From: CBDCFT01 sp965216365
Lineage (GTDB): Bacteria; Pseudomonadota; Gammaproteobacteria; Arenicellales; CBDCFT01
Reading direction: 5' to 3'
Assembly (NCBI GenBank): GCA_965216365.1
Contig: CBDCFT010000049.1
Location: 1-64,000, forward strand
DNA length: 64,000 nucleotides
Position 1 is the first letter of the stretch. Every line of letters starts with the position of its first letter. Shown one piece after another: positions 16,338-27,010 of the stretch. Under the pieces are notes generated by a model. That model was not told the origin of the DNA and made no database searches. It worked only from the letters and a program-made list of their open reading frames with translations. The translations under genes and the position numbers were made by a program.

Positions 16338-19300
16338 TCAAAAATCGCCCGTAACGTAATCATACCAACCATGATTAATTAGAAGCGCATCCCGTGGATT
16401 ATCTTGGTATTTTCTTTGGCCTCTCAAAGACTTGCCATCGAGTCCTTGTTTCCAATCTCCTATATTTCTTAAGGTACTTAGATCAAGACCTGTAGCGGCT
16501 CCAACCAAACCAAAGTTATAGTTTGCAAGATCTGTTAGTTGTTGTCGGGTTAGACTGCTGTCGCTGTATTGACTGCGGAAGTCAAACGAACCTCCTCTTC
16601 TAGCTTTGAATAATACTGGCCAGCCTATCCACTTACCAAGGCGTGCGTTTGCTGGAAAGTCCAACCCTGGAGGTAAGTTTTCTTCCGGAATGGGGGAATG
16701 AAAAATTATCACACTTTGATTCGCTATCGCTTGAAAATGTTGTTGTACACCTATCGCTAACGCTAGTTCAGGAGCAACTACATCCAGTCCCGCCATCCCA
16801 ACATCCCCCAATGTCGGTAAACTGCCACTCGTCGCCGAGCCCATTGCGAGTCCAAGTATTGCAGTAGCTGTTGATCCTAGTCCTTCCGCTTGTGCAATTC
16901 CACTGGTCGCATTTCCAAGAAAAAAGTTCACAGCTCCCGTCGCGCCACCAGCAACAGCTGCGACCATAGCAACAACTTGCCGATACGTCCCTCTACTCTT
17001 CGCCCTCTTATACTTAATGTATTCACGACTCCACCCATAGGCTTGATTAATCAATTCAATGGCCGCAGCCAGCTCTTCGGCACTGACCCCTTCGGGGGCT
17101 TCGACCTTTCCGGTCGCAATACCGTAGAGGTATTCGCGTTGGGCTTGACTGAAGACTGGGCCTTGGTAATCGGGTGTAACAGTGACCGTGCCGCCGGTAT
17201 CAGTTTTGAAGGTTTTTGGGCCTTGTTTATCGGTTTTGATTCCCAGTATATCTGCTGCCGCGCCGAGGTATTGGTATTCGTTCTGTTTGATCGGATGCGG
17301 TCCGATCTTGGCCGGATCGGCATAACGTGCGTTCTGGCTATTCCGCCCGAAATATCCCAAGAAAACGCGTCTGGAAGAACTCGATCTGACTTTTTGCACC
17401 GCACTCTTATCCCACTTCGGATCATTCGGCTCAAAGCCCGACGGATCGGTCAGAGCAAGCGGGTTGTTGTAGACATAGCTATAGCGGTTGTAGGCTTGCA
17501 AATTGGATGGATCCGGTATGGTGGGATCGGGACTTAAGAATCGTCCCAACACCGGTTCATAGATTCTGGCATTCATATTGATAAGCCCGACCTCGTCGTC
17601 CATCTCATGACCAGTAAAGCCTCTAGTGGTATTGCTCGTTGGCAAGATGGGCGCGAAGGTCCAATCGACTTCTCTTCTTTGGCCCCAGGGATCAAAACTC
17701 ATGCGTTCGATGACATTGCCGTTGTCATCAGTAATGGTGTCCGGCGAGCCTAAGTGATCGGTGTGTAGGTATTGGTTGGTAAAGGTGCTGCCCTGTTTTG
17801 TGACCTCTACCGTAGCGCTACCGGCACCGATGTAGTATTTGTGGATTTCACCGCCGTCTTTCCATTTGCGCTCGTAGGTTTTGCCGACATAACGGGTATT
17901 GTCACCACCACCCTCTTTATAGATGCGTTGCAACTCAGGTCCGTACTGGAAGGTCTGGGTATTGCCGTTGCGGGTAATGGAGGACGGTTTGTTGAACGAG
18001 GTCCAGGCGACAGTGCCACTCGGGGAACTGGTCATATTGCCGTTAGCATCGTAGGCATAGATACCAGCCGGTGAGAACGGTGGATTGGGGAACAACGGTG
18101 GGACATAGGATTCGACCGTTGTAACGGCATGGGGTCCTGCCCCAAATTCACCATACTTGTATTCAATACCGACGTCAGACTTGAAGGTTATATTTCCGAT
18201 ACTGTCGTATCCGGCAATCTTGGTGTCCCCTCCCGTTACATCGGAAAGCGTAAGGCGATTCAACGTATCGTAGCCAAAGGTCTCGGTCAGCCCCTGGCGG
18301 TGGTCGTAGCGGTTTTCTAACCTACCGATCGAATCCCATTGGTATTCCAAATCCTGAACAGCGCCGTTGCCAGTATTCCGGGTTTTAAGAAAACCTTGGA
18401 TGGGGTCATAGTCGTGGACGGTACTGAGTTGATTGCCAAAGGTTTCCTGCAACAAACGCCCCGAAGCATCGATGGCATCGGCCTGCCACAAGGATTCTGG
18501 GATGCCACTGGTGATGTCTTGCAGTTCGGCGAAATAGCCTAAGGTGTTATAAACACTCTTGACGGTGAAGCCTTGGGGATAGGTCACGGTATCGGGTCGG
18601 CCGATGTTGTCGTAAGTGGTGCTGAGCGTGGCACTCAGCCCTTTGATCACATAGTCGGTCTGACTCGGACGGCCTAAGTGATCGTAAGTGTGCGTGCGCG
18701 AGTAATCCGGCCCGCTGGCGGTGTGCAGTTTGCCGATACCATTCACCAGGGAGGTATCGTAGGTCCAGGTACTGGCGCCCTCAACGGTAGTGCGCTGGGT
18801 CATGCGTCCTAGCTTGTCGTATTGGGTATCGATGTCATTGCCTTTGGCATCGGTCTGGGAGGTGAGTTGGCCCAAGGCATCGTAGTCATACGTCCAGTAA
18901 CCCATATCCGGGTCGTCCATGCTTTTCTTACGGCCACGGATGTCGTATTCCATGGCAATCGTGTTGCCCATTGGGTCGATGGTACGCAGCAGGTTTCCGA
19001 CGGCGTCGTACTGATAAGTCATGGGTTCATTATCGTTGTCCCGGACTTCGATCACCTCGCCGCGGACATTCACCTTCGTTGTTTTAGATTGTTGTAAGTC
19101 GTTGTACTCGACGGTGGTCAGACCCTGGTAGTCGATGGTGGTCTTGGTACCGTCGTCCAAGGTAACGGCGGTAGTGCGGCCGATGATGTCGTAGGTATTG
19201 GTGGTCCAATACACGGTCTCGCCATCGAAGTACGGCAGTGAGGTTTGGGATACGCGCCCCTTTGCATCGTAAATCGTGGATTGTTTCACCACACGGCCGT

Positions 19301-22300
19301 CAAAACCCGTGCTTTCGATTAACGTGGGCCGGGCCAAAATATCCATGTACTGAGTTACAGGTGGTAAGCCGGTCGTCGTCACCGTGGTGGAGTAAGGTGC
19401 CGACCCTACTTGGTAGGTTGTAGTAGTCACAGTACCGTCGGGGCGTGTTTCGTTCTTTAAACGACAAAATTCATCGTATTCCCAGGTAGTGGGAGTCAGT
19501 AGGTTTGGGCCTTGGTGGGAGATCATGCCGCCACAGTGTTCGTCGTAGTCACGCGTTTCGGTATGCCCAGCTGCATTGGTGATGAGTTGTGGGAAACGCC
19601 CGTTACTGTCGTATTGAACCGTGCTTGTTCGGGTCGTGATATCGGGGCCGGCGATTTGGGTACTGGTTTGATTGCCGTAGCCATCATAACCGTATGTCGT
19701 GGTCAGGCTCACGTCAGGATTGGAATCAGGTTCGACCACCGTGGTCAGCAATACGCCTGTCCATTGCCCGTAAGTCATCTCGGTTACACGAGTCTGACTC
19801 GGTTCAGTCGGATGTTGGTGGGTCACTTCAATCCGCTCGGGTAAGCCAAGGAACCAATTGGTGGTGTCATTTCGGTATGTGGGAACGTGAGTCACGGTGA
19901 CATAGCCATCGCCTTGGTCAACGGTGTTGGTAACTGGATTACCGTATTCGTCGTATGTCGTATCGGTGATGGTTGTCTTCACCAATTGCCCACCCATATT
20001 CGGTTCGTAGTGTTGTTCCTCGGAGTGAACTACCGCTGGAGGGGCATAGAATTGCGGACCCAAAATAATGTTCTTGGGAATGGCGCTGTAGGTTGGATCT
20101 ACCGTTCGTACTAAGGTCCCCGCTGCAAGGCGCAACTCCGAGTATTCGGTGAGGCCAATACCCGGGAAGGTTTGTTTGTGTTCCGTATAGGTAATCAGGC
20201 CGTTTAGTAACGGATCAACATGGTGTATCTTACGCCAGCGAAAACCTAAACCACCCCGTCCGCGTACATTGAGTTTCAGACCACCGTAGCGGTAGTCAAA
20301 TTGGGTAGGCAAACCGACACCATTGCTGGTGGTGTGATTGGAGACGACATACGCAGCGGGTTGCAGATCGATATTCGGATAGGAGCCGTTGTGGTCTTTG
20401 GTGTAGACAGTGGAGTCTGTCAGCGGTTTATAAGTGATATGGGTGTCCACACCCAGCGGATCGGTGATTTGCACCAAGTGATCGGGAATGATGGACTTAC
20501 CTGTCCAGGTGATCTTTTGATCAGTACCGTTAGGTTGTCGATAGGCTCTGACCCAATCGGCCGCACCGTCACCATTCATATCGACGAACTGTCCGCGACG
20601 AACGCCACTCGTTATCCAGGAGTATTCATTAATCACGTCGGGAAGTTGATAACCACCATCTGCCGCCCAACCGGAACCCGTGTTGCGGTAAGTGGTTTTG
20701 TAGTCGATGCCGTTGGGATGGCGCAACGCGCGCACAAAGTCAGGTAGTCCATCACTATTTAGATCGGCGAATTCGCCGTGCTGGCGCGGGTGCCGGCGGT
20801 TCGCGTTGCTATGATCGAGGTCTTCATAATTCATGATGACATCGGGTAGCTTGTAGGCACTGTTCCACTGCCACCCTTTTCCGGTATTGATATAAGTGCC
20901 TTTCCAGTTGTTGCCCGCGATATCACGCAGCGCCCGCACATAGTCCACAAGCCCGTCGCCATTGACATCGACGAATTGCCCATGCACAAGCGGTACGCGT
21001 TTATCTGGATCAGCGTTGTCCATATCCTGGTAGTTCATGATGACGTCGGGAAGTGCGTAATACGGGTCGTGTTGCCACCCCGATCCGGTATTGATCCAAG
21101 TTTTGTTGTGATTGACTCCAGCAATATCGCGATATGCCTTGACCCAATCCGGAAGTCCGTCGCCGTTGACGTCGATCAATTGCCCGGTGGTGTAAACGAC
21201 TGGATGGGTGCTGTGATCGGCATCGCGGTAGTTGGTGATGACTTCGCCACTGGGTAGGTTGTACGTTGAATTCGGGGTCCAACCAAAGCCATTGTTAATG
21301 TAGACCTGTTTGTAATCGCCCTCGTTGTACATACCACGCCAGGCCTTGATGTAATCCATACGCCCGTCGCCATTGAAATCAAAGAATTGCCCGGTTTCGA
21401 TATGGTTGAGTGAAGCATCGATGTTGTTGGCGATGTAGCCTTTGTCGTGATTGTGGATTGGTGTCGGTAAAACGTACGGCGCTAGCTGCCACCCGGCTTG
21501 CGCGCCAACGCCGACGTTGAGCCAAACACCAAAATGATCGACTCCATCGCGATCGCGGTACGCCTTGACCCAGTCAACCTTTCCGTCGCCGTTGACATCG
21601 ACAAGGTGCCCGGTATGCAACAACGCACGGCGGTTAGGATCAGGATCATCGACGTGGCGATAACTCAACAAGAACTCGCCGACCGGTGGCACGTAGTTAT
21701 AGTTGCGCGTCCACCCCGCGCCGTTGCTCAACCACACCTTGCTGTAATCACTGGCGCCGAAACCGCGCCAAGACATGATGAAGTCGTGCTTACCATCGCC
21801 GTTAAAGTCGGTGAACTGGCCGTAATCTACGTGGCTGAAGTTACTCTCAATACTATCTGGAATGAGGTTCTTATCGTGGTTCACCATCACTGTCGGCAAA
21901 TCCACGCTGTTGTTATGTTGCGTGAAACCGGCAGTTTCTGTGCGGTAGTTAAACGTCGTCTGCGGCAGACAATTACCAGCCGAGCCGCATTCGCGCACCG
22001 AGCGCAGCCGTGAGCGACCACTCGCGCTGCTGGTCTGATAAGTAAAGCGATACTCGCGCACTACACTGTTCGATACGGAGGTCTCGATTCGGTCGAGTAA
22101 ACGGGTGTTTTTAAACTCACCACCGGCGACGGCTTGAGGAATGGGGTCTGGGCGATTGGTGGTTTGGTAGATAAACTTGACACTGCGATCGCTGGCAAGT
22201 CCTCGACCGTTGTTTTTGGTGTACTCAATTCTTGAAGGCAAACATTGTTCGGAAGTGACATCATCGAAGATGATGTCGTAATAATTACCCCACCGATCCT

Positions 22301-22919
22301 GCACTCGGCTCAACATCCATTTATGAATGCTACCGGTACCCGGAACTGCTATACGCGCATTGTTACCCGAGAGGTTAAAACCGTAGTACCAGATTTCCCC
22401 GTCTTTTTGCCACACTTGAAAATAGGCCGGGGCTGTACCGCCGTTGATGTTGATGGTTGATCCGAATGATTTGATCTTGGCGAAACTATCAATCTCTGTG
22501 CGATATTCCGTTCCATTCGCACCATAAGCACCGCTGATCGCAACCAGCCGTTGACCGTCGAGGCAAAACCGATCATTGGGGTCATGGTTTACTCCACCGA
22601 CACCACCGTCGGTTTCAATGGTTTTTGGACATCGGGAAATCTGCGAGATGCCACCCAACGCCCAACCGACACCGAGTATTCCGTTGCCCATGCTGCTGTT
22701 GTAAGTGATTGACAGCTCAGGTTCGATGCCATTTGTACCAGGGGGAACAACAATAGGAATGGTGTAACTGGCGGCGCCTGCATCGGTGACGGTGAACGAC
22801 CCACCCGAACCACCGGGAATATTGGAATGCGCCGATGTGCTAAAAACAAAAGACGAAAGAAACGTGGTGACTAAGACAATAATGCGTTGTGTAACTGCAG
22901 GAATAGAGAATCTCGTCAT
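16338..22919 (-). CDS. giant SpvB/FG-GAP/RHS polymorphic toxin
   Basis: About 2193 residues. The ATG at 22919 is preceded by GAGGAGGG; the upstream ATG at 22934 is less likely. Order: signal peptide; SpvB domain (SYTIPIVVPPGTNGIEPELS... GWALGGISQI) to ~residue 300; repeated FG-GAP/VCBS units (QFVDVNGDGLVDYVRALRD and relatives, at least eight) to ~830; many RHS/YD repeats (YDALGQLTSQTDAKGN) to ~1700; the RHS core with LGRFLSPDPTIPDPSNLQAY and YVYNNPLALTDPSGF near 1830. The variable C-terminus (~360 residues) ends in ANYNFGLVGAATGLDLSTLR and DNPRDALLINHGWYDY, which resembles the bacterial toxin 44 type of tip. A transmembrane-like Ala/Gly stretch precedes it. Probably a secreted or surface-delivered toxin acting on competitors; the delivery route is not in the window. 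Confidence 0.9.
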   Translation of the reverse strand: MTRFSIPAVTQRIIVLVTTFLSSFVFSTSAHSNIPGGSGGSFTVTDAGAASYTIPIVVPPGTNGIEPELSITYNSSMGNGILGVGWALGGISQISRCPKTIETDGGVGGVNHDPNDRFCLDGQRLVAISGAYGANGTEYRTEIDSFAKIKSFGSTININGGTAPAYFQVWQKDGEIWYYGFNLSGNNARIAVPGTGSIHKWMLSRVQDRWGNYYDIIFDDVTSEQCLPSRIEYTKNNGRGLASDRSVKFIYQTTNRPDPIPQAVAGGEFKNTRLLDRIETSVSNSVVREYRFTYQTSSASGRSRLRSVRECGSAGNCLPQTTFNYRTETAGFTQHNNSVDLPTVMVNHDKNLIPDSIESNFSHVDYGQFTDFNGDGKHDFIMSWRGFGASDYSKVWLSNGAGWTRNYNYVPPVGEFLLSYRHVDDPDPNRRALLHTGHLVDVNGDGKVDWVKAYRDRDGVDHFGVWLNVGVGAQAGWQLAPYVLPTPIHNHDKGYIANNIDASLNHIETGQFFDFNGDGRMDYIKAWRGMYNEGDYKQVYINNGFGWTPNSTYNLPSGEVITNYRDADHSTHPVVYTTGQLIDVNGDGLPDWVKAYRDIAGVNHNKTWINTGSGWQHDPYYALPDVIMNYQDMDNADPDKRVPLVHGQFVDVNGDGLVDYVRALRDIAGNNWKGTYINTGKGWQWNSAYKLPDVIMNYEDLDHSNANRRHPRQHGEFADLNSDGLPDFVRALRHPNGIDYKTTYRNTGSGWAADGGYQLPDVINEYSWITSGVRRGQFVDMNGDGAADWVRAYRQPNGTDQKITWTGKSIIPDHLVQITDPLGVDTHITYKPLTDSTVYTKDHNGSYPNIDLQPAAYVVSNHTTSNGVGLPTQFDYRYGGLKLNVRGRGGLGFRWRKIHHVDPLLNGLITYTEHKQTFPGIGLTEYSELRLAAGTLVRTVDPTYSAIPKNIILGPQFYAPPAVVHSEEQHYEPNMGGQLVKTTITDTTYDEYGNPVTNTVDQGDGYVTVTHVPTYRNDTTNWFLGLPERIEVTHQHPTEPSQTRVTEMTYGQWTGVLLTTVVEPDSNPDVSLTTTYGYDGYGNQTSTQIAGPDITTRTSTVQYDSNGRFPQLITNAAGHTETRDYDEHCGGMISHQGPNLLTPTTWEYDEFCRLKNETRPDGTVTTTTYQVGSAPYSTTVTTTGLPPVTQYMDILARPTLIESTGFDGRVVKQSTIYDAKGRVSQTSLPYFDGETVYWTTNTYDIIGRTTAVTLDDGTKTTIDYQGLTTVEYNDLQQSKTTKVNVRGEVIEVRDNDNEPMTYQYDAVGNLLRTIDPMGNTIAMEYDIRGRKKSMDDPDMGYWTYDYDALGQLTSQTDAKGNDIDTQYDKLGRMTQRTTVEGASTWTYDTSLVNGIGKLHTASGPDYSRTHTYDHLGRPSQTDYVIKGLSATLSTTYDNIGRPDTVTYPQGFTVKSVYNTLGYFAELQDITSGIPESLWQADAIDASGRLLQETFGNQLSTVHDYDPIQGFLKTRNTGNGAVQDLEYQWDSIGRLENRYDHRQGLTETFGYDTLNRLTLSDVTGGDTKIAGYDSIGNITFKSDVGIEYKYGEFGAGPHAVTTVESYVPPLFPNPPFSPAGIYAYDANGNMTSSPSGTVAWTSFNKPSSITRNGNTQTFQYGPELQRIYKEGGGDNTRYVGKTYERKWKDGGEIHKYYIGAGSATVEVTKQGSTFTNQYLHTDHLGSPDTITDDNGNVIERMSFDPWGQRREVDWTFAPILPTSNTTRGFTGHEMDDEVGLINMNARIYEPVLGRFLSPDPTIPDPSNLQAYNRYSYVYNNPLALTDPSGFEPNDPKWDKSAVQKVRSSSSRRVFLGYFGRNSQNARYADPAKIGPHPIKQNEYQYLGAAADILGIKTDKQGPKTFKTDTGGTVTVTPDYQGPVFSQAQREYLYGIATGKVEAPEGVSAEELAAAIELINQAYGWSREYIKYKRAKSRGTYRQVVAMVAAVAGGATGAVNFFLGNATSGIAQAEGLGSTATAILGLAMGSATSGSLPTLGDVGMAGLDVVAPELALAIGVQQHFQAIANQSVIIFHSPIPEENLPPGLDFPANARLGKWIGWPVLFKARRGGSFDFRSQYSDSSLTRQQLTDLANYNFGLVGAATGLDLSTLRNIGDWKQGLDGKSLRGQRKYQDNPRDALLINHGWYDYVTGDF

Positions 22920-23603
22920 GGTTGCCCTCCTCATCTAACGGCATCCATGCCTACAATTAACTTAGTTGATCAAATTATAGTCTATATGAAGAGTTTGCCT
23001 AAGGATTTTTTGATACACCACAATCGTTGGCTCTTCCCCGCACTTTTTTGCTAACCACACCCGAGATTTTTGGTGCAGGATTGTCGTAACAGGTTTTCGA
23101 TATTGAAAAAGTTGCTAACTATTTCGAGGAACAAAGTGTTGTTCGATGATGACACTATACATCTGAGTGACAGCAGCATTGGAAGTTAATCATCAATCAG
23201 GAAAATACCAATATGCTGATATCCTCATTGTTTTGTGATATCCGGTGACCAATCGATTTTGCTGAAAAATTCAGTCAAGTTTCTATCGGATGTCCCTGAT
23301 GGTTTGCATGGTTATTGGGTTGCTTCCGGTAGCGACTGGATTTTAGATTTTCTCTAATTGGTTTTGTGTCAATTCACTTCAGTTCGCACAAAGTAACTCA
23401 CTTAATTTTCTGGTTGGCGTGATTGTGAGTGTTCACGTCCAATTCTTATCTTAGACTCTAGAAAGTGCGGCTACTCAAAAAGATCGTCACTTGTACCTCC
23501 ATTGTTATCTAAGTGATACTACGGATAAACGTGGATCTTTGTTGACATAGGTAACCATTGAATATAAATTGCAAAGTGAATACAAAATCCATCCGGTAGC
23601 GTT
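22920..23603. other. AT-rich intergenic region between divergent genes
   Basis: About 680 nt between the RHS gene (minus) and the gene at 23604 (plus). It must hold both promoters. I see no ORF, hairpin or repeat that I can support. Confidence 0.4.
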
Positions 23604-24683
23604 ATGAGACCTAACGTTTGTTCGAGATTTATCTGGAGATGCCGAAATATTTTTCTCCCGTTTCTCGCCCTATCACTCCTTTCATTGCTATTTTGGTCGA
23701 ATGTATTTGCCGCACCAATAGCTTGGAATAACGCAATTAAGAAAGGCCTTTTTATTCAACTCCCCTACGCAAAACGCGACAAGGCAACTGCTTTATTGCA
23801 GCTTGAAAGCGACCTTCAGCATGTTTGCACGCATCATCGTAACCCAAGCAAAGACGACTATGTAAATAACTTGGTCATCCAGAGAATTGCAAATCGAAAT
23901 GGCACCCTGTATGCAGCCGAGCTCGATAAAATTATCGATAAATGGCATTGCTTTGATTATAAATTCATAGGAACTGTGAGCCCCCGCTGGGATTCCAGTA
24001 ACCCTTGTTACACAGGCGGGCATTTGTATACCCAAGGAATAAAAAGTAAATGCAATAGAGATGAATTTGAAAGAATATCTCGAATTGCGGTCAGTAACTT
24101 TATTGCAAGGTACCCAACTATAGGGGCCTATCATTGGTACCTTTCCTACGAAGCAAACTTGAATGCCTTTGTTGTCGATCCAGCCATTAGACAAGGGTAT
24201 GCACGCTTATTTCTACAAATGGTCAATATGTTTCACGGTGTGAAACCGAATAGATCTACGCTTTGGTCGCCTGCATTTTGGACCAAATATTCTAGTACGA
24301 CACAGACTCATCGAAATACGCTTGCCACTCAGCTTCGGCTTTTGTTTCAATACCCACAAGTTTACAGCCATAATAGCAAAGGTGTGAACTGGGTCCATTT
24401 CCAGGATAAAATCGGGGATTTTTGGTGTTCCCCAAATAAACCATCCACAACCGACGTCGTTAACTGGCGTAATTTTTTGCTATCTACGCAAAGCAGCTAT
24501 TTGGACGATGTACGAATAAATATGGAGATGTTTAGAAGAAACTGCAGTACCAATGGACTTCAAGCGATGACACCGGCAGAAGCATACCCAATCGAAAACA
24601 ACTATGAAGCGAAACTTGGGAACACTACCCTAGGTGCTTCGTTTTCTTTGCGTTACTGGATGCAATACCACAAAGAATTGTAG
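23604..24683 (+). CDS. secreted DUF4434-like (TIM-barrel glycosidase-like) protein
   Basis: 359 residues with an N-terminal membrane/signal segment (IFLPFLALSLLSLLFWSNVFA). The core has GTLYAAELDKIIDKWHC, IGAYHWYLSYEANLN, LWSPAFWTKYSSTTQTHRNT and GVNWVHFQDKIGDFWC, which resemble the barrel strands of DUF4434-type glycoside-hydrolase relatives (W/Y-E after strand 4, and HFQDxIG). Several cysteines suggest disulfides, so an extracytoplasmic site. Codon use is AT-richer than the neighbouring RHS gene. Substrate unknown. Confidence 0.55.
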   Translation: MRPNVCSRFIWRCRNIFLPFLALSLLSLLFWSNVFAAPIAWNNAIKKGLFIQLPYAKRDKATALLQLESDLQHVCTHHRNPSKDDYVNNLVIQRIANRNGTLYAAELDKIIDKWHCFDYKFIGTVSPRWDSSNPCYTGGHLYTQGIKSKCNRDEFERISRIAVSNFIARYPTIGAYHWYLSYEANLNAFVVDPAIRQGYARLFLQMVNMFHGVKPNRSTLWSPAFWTKYSSTTQTHRNTLATQLRLLFQYPQVYSHNSKGVNWVHFQDKIGDFWCSPNKPSTTDVVNWRNFLLSTQSSYLDDVRINMEMFRRNCSTNGLQAMTPAEAYPIENNYEAKLGNTTLGASFSLRYWMQYHKEL

Positions 24684-24920
24684 ATCAATCGAACATTTTT
24701 AGCGCAACGCCTTCCGCTGCTACTATCGATTTGTTGTGCGTGATTAGGGCCAGCCAACACAGTTTTAAGTGGCGGTTAGTTGGATTTTATTAACTCGATT
24801 GTTACAGAAATTATTCTGAATTCGACACCATTGCGGACGTTTTTCAGAACTTCGCAATCCGTCTGAGTTGGGTCGACAAGGGATGATTTGGTCACGAGGT
24901 CTGGGCGTCGTGGTGTCCAA

Positions 24921-25130
24921 TTACTTTGAATCAGATTTGGCGATGAACCCGATTGACTGCATATCCGACTGCATTCGATTCAGTGCTTTGGAGAAGGCTT
25001 CCTTATTTCCGAATGGCAGTCCTTGAGATGAGGCCTTGTTCTTAGCGTTAGTGGGATGTGCATATTCATGTGATACGTAGCGCTTTCGTAAACCTTTGGT
25101 GCGAGCGCGTTTGTATTCGATTGTTACCAT
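24921..25130 (-). CDS. small basic protein of unknown function
   Basis: 69 residues, rich in Lys/Arg at the N-terminus (YKRARTKGLRKRYVSHEYAH). AGGGGG lies about 6 nt before the ATG. No family recognised, and no clear partner. It could be a chance ORF. Confidence 0.4.
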   Translation of the reverse strand: MVTIEYKRARTKGLRKRYVSHEYAHPTNAKNKASSQGLPFGNKEAFSKALNRMQSDMQSIGFIAKSDSK

Positions 25131-25234
25131 CTACCCCCCTTGAATGACAGTTTGCAGGCGAAAGAGATCGAATCATACACTAATCGACGCGGCCAATTAG
25201 CGGTTGACAACACTTGGAGCTGCAGTGGAGTGCC

Positions 25235-25897
25235 CTAGTCGATGCACCGATGTGTCGTTGAGCCGCTGAACAATTTCGCAGCGCTGGGATGCACAGACAC
25301 TGGATAACCGTGGACGAATGCAGCTACCATAGAACGAGGGGTCAGTACTTCCACCGTTGTTCCTTTTTGACGTTCGCGCAAGGATGCATAACCCCCTGCA
25401 CGCCATCGCAATAGATATGAGCCTTTTGACAACCAAGGTTGACCATCGAGTTTAATCATGGTGCCGTCAGGTAGCTCATCGATCTGGGTTTCATAGGTAA
25501 TTTGCCGTCGAGTTCGGGTAACGCGCTCATTATGCAATTGGCGATCGATCATGGGGGCACGCACAGAATAGGGTCGTAGGTTCTGACCTTTGGCCCAAGC
25601 GTGTTTAAACGCATTGAAATCGGAGCGCCGACAATAGGCACAAGGACGATGTCCAGCGGCGAACGCCGTGGCTTCGTCGAGGAAGAATAGCTCGGTATAG
25701 TGGCCCTGCCCCATGATCGGGTGTTGATAGCCCTTGTAGTCCAGTACACAGCAGATCCACGCTGGGTGTTGCCATCGTCTTGTTAGTAACTGCCGCGTAT
25801 TCGCATCGTGAATAATGCCGCGGTTACCCATCATGGTGCCGCGTACTTCGAGCGTGACGATTTCGCTAAACGGAGTTACGCGGTTTTGTAACGGCAT
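25235..25897 (-). CDS. conserved hypothetical protein with CxxC motif
   Basis: 220 residues: GNRGIIHDANTRQLLTRRWQ, GQGHYTELFFLDEATAFAAG and HRPCAYCRRSDFNAFKHAW. This resembles a widespread uncharacterised bacterial family with an AAGHRPCxxCRR signature; the CxxC resembles the metal site of Ada-type domains. Function unknown. It contains an in-gene KOPS octamer (25704-25711). Confidence 0.65.
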   Translation of the reverse strand: MPLQNRVTPFSEIVTLEVRGTMMGNRGIIHDANTRQLLTRRWQHPAWICCVLDYKGYQHPIMGQGHYTELFFLDEATAFAAGHRPCAYCRRSDFNAFKHAWAKGQNLRPYSVRAPMIDRQLHNERVTRTRRQITYETQIDELPDGTMIKLDGQPWLSKGSYLLRWRAGGYASLRERQKGTTVEVLTPRSMVAAFVHGYPVSVHPSAAKLFSGSTTHRCID

Positions 25898-25968
25898 GAC
25901 AGTTCATATATTGGCACACAACAAGGCAGGAGTCTCCTACCCCGATATGCCACTCCCCCAGACCTCTT

Positions 25969-26752
25969 CTAGCGTTTCCTGAAAGATCGCGTTGAGTTGC
26001 TGAACATCGGTCTGGGGTTTTTGTCTTTTAGGCCTTCTTCCTCATAGTGGCGAAACTCCGACTCGATAAATTCGCTGAGAACCTCGTTTCGTGGCCCCTG
26101 CCCTATTTCCCCCTCCACACGTTTTTTCTCCAGTAGTGTGGCTATTCCACTTCGTACCGCATCGGGGACTTCAGTGCCGTGTACGAGTCGTTCAAACTCC
26201 ATAGGTACGGCCCCGATATCGCGTTCGATCCAGCGACAGCCCAGTAACGGGCGCAATACATAGAAGTATTTTTTGGTTCTGACCGCGTCACTTTGTAGAT
26301 ACCCGCGGTAATTGCCTTGGGCCATGTGTAAGTAGTGGTACCTTACACGCCGTCGGTGAGTAGAAGGATGGCAGTAGATCGCGCATCTTGTGCGCTGCAC
26401 TCGATTGCTCACGATAGGTGATCGGTGATTGCAACCATTCCAGTAGCGGTGGATTGGACTTTCGATACAGACGCAGTGCTTTTCTAAAGTCCCATCCATT
26501 GATATCCCATACGCCTTCTATAGGGGTTTCGATGACATCGCGTTTTTCTTCCAGATCGACGGCGTGATACCAAGAGGGTTTATTGATATAGAGAAAGCGT
26601 ACATCGTAGTCACTGTCGGCCGAGGCAAAGCCCCAGGCCCGACTCCCCGATTCGCAAGCCCATATCACTTTGACCGGATTGTCGCTCTCGATCTGATCGA
26701 TACGACGATTGATTTCTTTCAGCGCATCGTCTGGAATCGTTCTGTCGGTCAT
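25969..26752 (-). pseudogene. nucleotidyltransferase (RlaP/YcgL-like), frameshifted
   Basis: The N-terminal frame (ATG 26752) has the polymerase-beta motif CESGSRAWGFASADSDYDVR with GS and DxD. It continues to FRKALRLYRKSNPPLLEWL and then loses frame near 26338-26348. The other frame continues naturally (HYLHMAQGNYRGYL, KKYFYVLRPLLGCRWIE) to 25969. One indel near aaggtaccactac explains both. The full protein would be ~255 residues, matching the RNA-ligase-associated nucleotidyltransferase family (PF10127-like). Confidence 0.8.
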
Positions 26753-26900
26753 GGGCTAGTCGCTACTCATTCTCGAGGAATCGTGAATGTAAGTTTTCGC
26801 AATCAATGTTTAATCTACAATTCAGTGTGATGTGCGTTATAGCTCATGTTGCTTATTAAGCATGAATTATGTCAAGTGCCTTCATTCCAAACGCCTTTTC

Positions 26901-26962
26901 AACCCTGCCTATCCCTTACTCACTGTCATTACGTTCAATGCAGGCGAATTGTGGAGGTCACT
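26901..26962. repeat. dispersed repeat, copy B
   Basis: CATTACGTTCAATGCAGGCGAATTGTGGAGGTC followed by a TTTTT run. Shares the core and the GGAGGTC...TTTTT tail with copy A and the CGTTCAATGC-GGCGA block with copy C. Confidence 0.55.
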
Positions 26963-27010
26963 TTTTAGTGTGCCGGACAAAACGGCCGGTTGATCCCATG
27001 AGTTCGAATC

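Noticed and set aside
16890..22460. Many plus-strand ORFs of 60-215 residues
   Set aside because: All are opposite to the RHS gene, whose repeats and GC content create long shadow frames.
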